Source of the DNA: Eutypa lata
Lineage: Eukaryota > Ascomycota > Sordariomycetes > Xylariales > Diatrypaceae
Assembly: GCA_022661535.1 (NCBI GenBank)
Contig: JAKULF010000028.1
Coordinates: forward strand, 1 to 12,538
DNA: 12,538 nucleotides
Direction of reading: 5' to 3'
The notes under the pieces were generated by a model. It made no database searches, was not told where the DNA came from, and saw only the letters and a program-made list of their open reading frames with translations. This document shows, one piece after another, positions 8,116 through 12,538 of this stretch. A program made the translations under genes and the position numbers. Position 1 is the first letter of the stretch, and every line of letters starts with the position of its first letter.

Positions 8116-11100
8116 TTATTCTTCTTCTTTTAATTCTTTTAATTCTTTTAATTCTTTGGCTTCTTTTAATTGTTTTAGATATTCGCTACTATATTCTCTG
8201 AAGAAACGATCACTTTCAAAATTAGGGAATGTTTCTTTTAGATAATTTACAAAAGATTCATTTTCTTTATTTCTAGGAACAGCTCTACTAATACTTCTAC
8301 GATTCTTTAATTTTGATATACTTGAAACTGTTATCCTTAAAGTTTTTGCTAATTCATGCTTGTTTATAAAGGTAATTATTTGTTCATAACTACCAAAATA
8401 ATATTTAGGTATACCATAACGACATTCATCTTTATCAGTTAAACATGCTTTAACAAAAGCTCTAACACTTGTTTCTATATAAGATTTATAAGTTTTAGAT
8501 ATTTGAGTTGAATAACCTGTAAAAACCGGAGTCTTTACTAATGAACGTAAAACCCTTATTTTCTCATATCCAGTAACTGTTTTTCAAGGTATTGTATCTA
8601 AAAATTCTGTTTTATTAATGTCATTATTATTATTATTATTACCTTCTATTATACAACGTCTATTATCGTATAGTATATTATAACTTTTATCTTTATAACT
8701 ACTTATCATATGACCTCCGTACTTATAAATATCAATAGCACTTCTTAAACCGGATTGTATAAATTCAAACTCATATATTTGATTATCAAATAATTCTTTC
8801 ATATACATCAATAAAAAATCTTTGTCTAAATACTTAGACTGAAAACCTGACATAGCTGAAAGACCACCACTTGTTAATCCTAATTGACCCCTAGTTTTTC
8901 AAGATAACAAACCTTTAAATTCCTCATGTTTAACCTCTAAAGCTCGGTCATCTGTTTTATCAGAATCATCGAAGGTAGTTAATTGTTTTCTAATCTCTCT
9001 ATATAATAATAATAAAGTTTTGTTGTTATTATTATCCATAGATAATATCTTATTTTCTAAATCATCAATATCACAAATAAATCCGTCAGTTGTAACTGAA
9101 ACTACTCTACCTTTTAATAAATGAATATTGTGTAAACATTCTCCGATTAAAGCTCTGGTAAATCCAGTTATATAACTAGACAGTATAGGATTTGATAAAA
9201 TACTACCTTCTAATCTAACATGGCTGTTTGTAGACGTATCAAAACTTTTCTTTCCACTTACACCCATAGCAATCTGCCCATAAATTGAATTAGCTATTAA
9301 TTTATATAATAAATTTAATAAACTCTTCTTAGGATACTCACGTCTTTTACGTTGTAACTCTTTCATTATTTTTCTAAAAGGTGTTAGATAATCTAAATCA
9401 TATTTATTTGAATCATCTTTATTAATAGTAATAGTATTTGATTCTTGGTCATTATTTTTATTTTTATGTGATTCAGACTCTAATACCGTTTTATCAATAG
9501 TGATTTTATAATCCTCTAATAAAACATCTTCCATAGTTCTGTAATCTCCGGTCTTTGTATGTCTTTCCTTGTATATTATATCTCTATATAATTCATAAGT
9601 TTTAAAAGGTATACTATCTTTAGTAAATAAACCAACTTCTATAAAATTATTATATTCTATAAAAAATTCAGATTGTTTATTGACTTTATCATTTTCTTTA
9701 TCATTTTGTTTCTTTGATTGTTTTTTAGTAAGTCTTTTAAAAGGTATCATTACACCTTCATTTACATATAACTTACAACCCATTGATTTAGCTACTAAAT
9801 ACTCACTACCTGTTATAACACTACGACCCTTTAAAGGGTAAATATCTATATCATCGTCAACACGAGTTGGTATACAAGGATATTTTATATCTTCAGGGAA
9901 GTCAAACTTTACATCTAGCATTATATAATTAAGTAATAATTGTTCATTAGACATTTTTAAAACTGTTTTTTCATAAATACGAACAGCTTTGTAGTATTGA
10001 GGATCCCCTAATATAGACATCACGGTAGGATAACAACTAGTTAAATCATAATCTATCCAGCTACGTTTATTATTATTTTCTATTCTATCTAAACCATACA
10101 TCATTGACTCATTACGACCCCCTCTATAACCAGCTATGAAAGGTATTAAATGGTTAATTAATACAGTAGAACGAGCGTCTTTTGGTGTTAATTTTGCTGT
10201 AATACTTCCTATATTAATATCATCACGTATTTGATAACCTTCATAACCTTCCTTACGTCATTCTTTCAAAACATAAGCCTTCCCTATCCCAGAAGCTGTT
10301 AAAGGTACCCCTAATTTATCAAGACTGAAATTAAACTCTTCCATAGAATTAGCATGTTTTAATGTTATTATTGAATCTCTAATAGCGTATAACTCAAATA
10401 ATTCTTTATCTTCCATTATTAATTTCTTCATACTATCTTTCCTATGTTTACCTAAATCAATCTTTTTATATTCATCACCATAAATATCCCCTATACTTGC
10501 TAAACTATTTACCCCTGACGGTGCTATTAAAACAGTATCTCTAAAATGAACTTTACTTTTAGCAAAGTCAAATATTAAAGGTTTACTTCTGGTTACAAAT
10601 GACCTATTTATTATATCTAAATAATTCTTTAATTCATCAAAATTACTTAAAATAGATAAATCAGCACCTGATTCATGCATACATAAATAAAGTAATCTAT
10701 TTATAGTAATACTTAACCTTGATTGTGAATTATTAAATCTATAAGTTATACGGGAAGTATGTTTGTTAGCACTTCTTAAAATACTTTCAAACATTTTTTC
10801 TGAAGTTTCATATTCTTCATCTTCATCTGTTGATTTTCTCTAAGAATACCTGATGATTTGTCTATTAATTCACCTTCATCACTTTCCTCTATTCTATCTA
10901 GGATTTTAATTACTTTTAATAAAGCTATTACATGCTCTTTATCATTTAAACTTTCTGAATCCTTAATTAATTCTTCGTATTTATAATCTTTTAAATACTT
11001 AATTAAAGTCACAACTTCTGTTTTTGGGAAAATATAGATATTAAAATCTTTTTGTGTTATTAACTTAATATCTTCTAAACCTGATTCTAATAAATCATCC

Positions 11101-12122
11101 AGATATTTTCTTAGTTTGTTTAATAAATTATCATTATCACTACATAAAATTAACCGTAATTCTTTTATTAAATTATCTATACTTTTACAAGCTAAATCTA
11201 TTTTGGAAGACTCACCTCATTCAAGTTTACTTCCATAATTAAAATCCGACATTCTTAGTCCATCAAAATTTATTAAAGGTACTTTTATATTAAAACTAGT
11301 ATTTGATGCTAATTGTATAGATAATAACTCATTAGTTTTATTTAAAGACGATTCTAATTCATATTCACTATCATAACCTGTAAAAGTATTCAAACCGATA
11401 GTTAGACCTCTATTTTTTAATCTATCACTCAACGAGGGATTAATCATTCTAAAAACATCTTTTCATAATCTCTTAATATCAGACTGTAAATCAGACTCAA
11501 CAAAATCTAATTCGTTAGTTTCTATAAACTTAGCTAATATAACTAACATTTTAAATATTAATAACAAAAATAAATTATAATAAATAACATTTAAATTAAT
11601 AGAACCCTTAAAGTCTTTATTCATTATTTCTAACTTAATAAGTAAATAAGCTACTATTGGTATATTTATATTAGGGTCATTAACATACCCTTTTTCAGAT
11701 AATTTATTTAATTCACTAAATATCCTATCCAGAATATTAAATAATACAATAGCTTGGTTTTTATTAATTAAGTAAAAATCAGGAGATAAATTTATAACCC
11801 CTTTATCTTGATAGAGTATAATAAAATCTATTAGTTTACTATTTATTAGAAAATCAATAAAATTAAATACACTTTTATCCATACTATAATTCAGTCTATC
11901 TAAACCATTATTATTATTATTATTTATTATATAATTCTGTCTATATAAACCTTTATTATCATTTATTATTATATCAGTAATTTTAGATTTCATATCAATA
12001 GACCCCTTCGAGGAATAAAATCTAAAATTACGGTTATATAAAGAAGCAACGCTAACTTTCATCCTATTACGGTTACATAAAGGTACTATATAATATTCTA
12101 ACACATTAATCGTTTTAATCAT
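8116..12122 (-). pseudogene. dpo: Full-length plasmid DNA polymerase copy with a single one-base frameshift
   Basis: ATG is at 12122-12120 and TAA at 8118-8116. The span is 4007 bases, one short of the 4008 of the intact copy. The missing base is in a T run at 10834-10837 (four T here, five at 6049-6053), near residue 430, in the acidic linker between Exo I and Exo II. Read literally, the N-terminal piece runs 448 residues and stops at TAA 10778-10776. The downstream piece carries Exo II, Exo III, YxGG and polymerase motifs A, B and C (TTD) unchanged. It differs from the intact copy by substitutions at residues 106 (Asp for Glu), 289 (Leu for Ile) and 1157 (Cys for Arg). A homopolymer sequencing error is the simplest explanation, but a real null copy cannot be excluded. 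Confidence 0.85.
8128..8154. repeat. Three tandem 9-bp repeats at the 3' end of the polymerase gene
   Basis: TTTTAATTC occurs three times in a row and, on the coding strand, gives KEL repeats in the Lys/Glu-rich C-terminal tail. The same array is at 3343-3369. Slippage in such an array would change tail length without breaking the frame. Confidence 0.7.
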
Positions 12123-12538
12123 TTTTAAGTTTTTATATCCTTCTTAACGACGTGGAGCTCGTTCTGATCAATCAGCAGGATGGTCACATATGGTATATTT
12201 CACCCCTTATTATTTATATGTTTTGACGCTTAAAACCAACAAAGCGAAAATCCCCTTTCCTAGAGGGACTTCAATTTTCGGAGGGTTCCCGGAAGCCCAA
12301 ACTAGTACAAAACCGGAGCTCTAGCCTGATAACATAGTATGTTTATCTCTATACGATCGCTCTATCTATCGCCTCCTTCACAAATCGTCGGAATGAATTT
12401 TAGCACGACCTATGCTTACTCGACCTCATGCCACTGGTCCTTGTCTATAATACATAACTGTTATAATTGCTATAAATACTAATAATAAAAAAAAGATAAA
12501 AATAATATATATATATATAAAAAAACTAACAAATAAAG
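12123..12538. promoter_or_regulatory. Non-coding interval, third copy, cut by the window end
   Basis: Contains the GC-richer island and the start of the AT-rich part. Compared with 7339-8115 it lacks one base near 12347, and has one extra TA step and longer A runs at the end. Confidence 0.55.
12147..12445. other. GC-richer island, third copy
   Basis: Same as 7363-7662 with one T missing near 12347 (ATCTCTA instead of ATCTTCTA). Confidence 0.55.

Larger units (their letters stand above)
4768..9552. repeat. Tandem plasmid unit, second, complete (4785 bp)
   Basis: This is the only full copy in this phase, 4785 bp from the CTTTGTATG at 4768 to the base before the same sequence at 9553. It is head-to-tail with both neighbours. 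The phase is arbitrary because a circular molecule has no natural end here. Confidence 0.96.
9553..12538. repeat. Tandem plasmid unit, third, partial (2986 bp)
   Basis: This copy continues in the same orientation and stops at the window edge, inside the AT-rich part of the non-coding interval. It is about 62% of a unit. Confidence 0.95.

Noticed and set aside
1..12538. Linear plasmid with terminal inverted repeats, or an RNA polymerase gene partner
   Set aside because: The copies are direct repeats with no inverted ends, and no second gene of any size exists in the unit.

Overview
The window is about 2.6 head-to-tail copies of a single ~4,785-bp unit: a partial copy (1-4767), one full copy (4768-9552) and a second partial copy (9553-12538). 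Each unit holds one very long minus-strand gene plus a ~775-bp non-coding interval, and nothing else of size. The DNA is very AT-rich. The gene is open over its full length only if TGA is read as tryptophan (genetic code 4). Together these point to a mitochondrial plasmid, most likely from a filamentous fungus. The best match I can name from knowledge is the circular Neurospora Fiji/LaBelle type, which also includes Cryphonectria pCRY1. The host species cannot be named from the sequence.

The gene encodes a family B DNA polymerase of 1335 residues, intact at 3331-7338. Its layout, in order: an unassigned N-terminal region (1 to ~225) with one hydrophobic segment; a 3'-5' exonuclease domain (Exo I D251/E253, Exo II H483/D488, Exo III Y579/D583); a YxGG linker motif (666-669); polymerase motif A (D693...Y698 P699), motif B (K941...N945 S946 x Y948 G949) and motif C; and a C-terminal extension with a helix-turn-helix-like stretch and a Lys/Glu-rich tail. 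Motif C reads Thr-Thr-Asp (1011-1013) instead of Asp-Thr-Asp, the known hallmark of the Fiji/LaBelle polymerases.

Layout: 1-2556 is the N-terminal two-thirds of one gene copy, cut by the window edge and broken by several small deletions. 2557-3330 is non-coding. 3331-7338 is the intact gene. 7339-8115 is non-coding. 8116-12122 is a full-length copy with a one-base frameshift. 12123-12538 is the start of a third non-coding interval. The non-coding interval has a GC-richer ~300-bp island next to the gene start, then an AT-rich part with several inverted repeats and a 12-bp direct repeat. It is the only place in the unit for an origin and a promoter.

The plasmid probably supplies its own replicative polymerase and uses the non-coding interval as its control and origin region. 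The tandem arrangement fits either genuine multimers or a circular molecule assembled past its closure point. Most differences between copies are homopolymer or short-repeat length changes, as expected from noisy long reads. Three are clean single-base substitutions that change amino acids.
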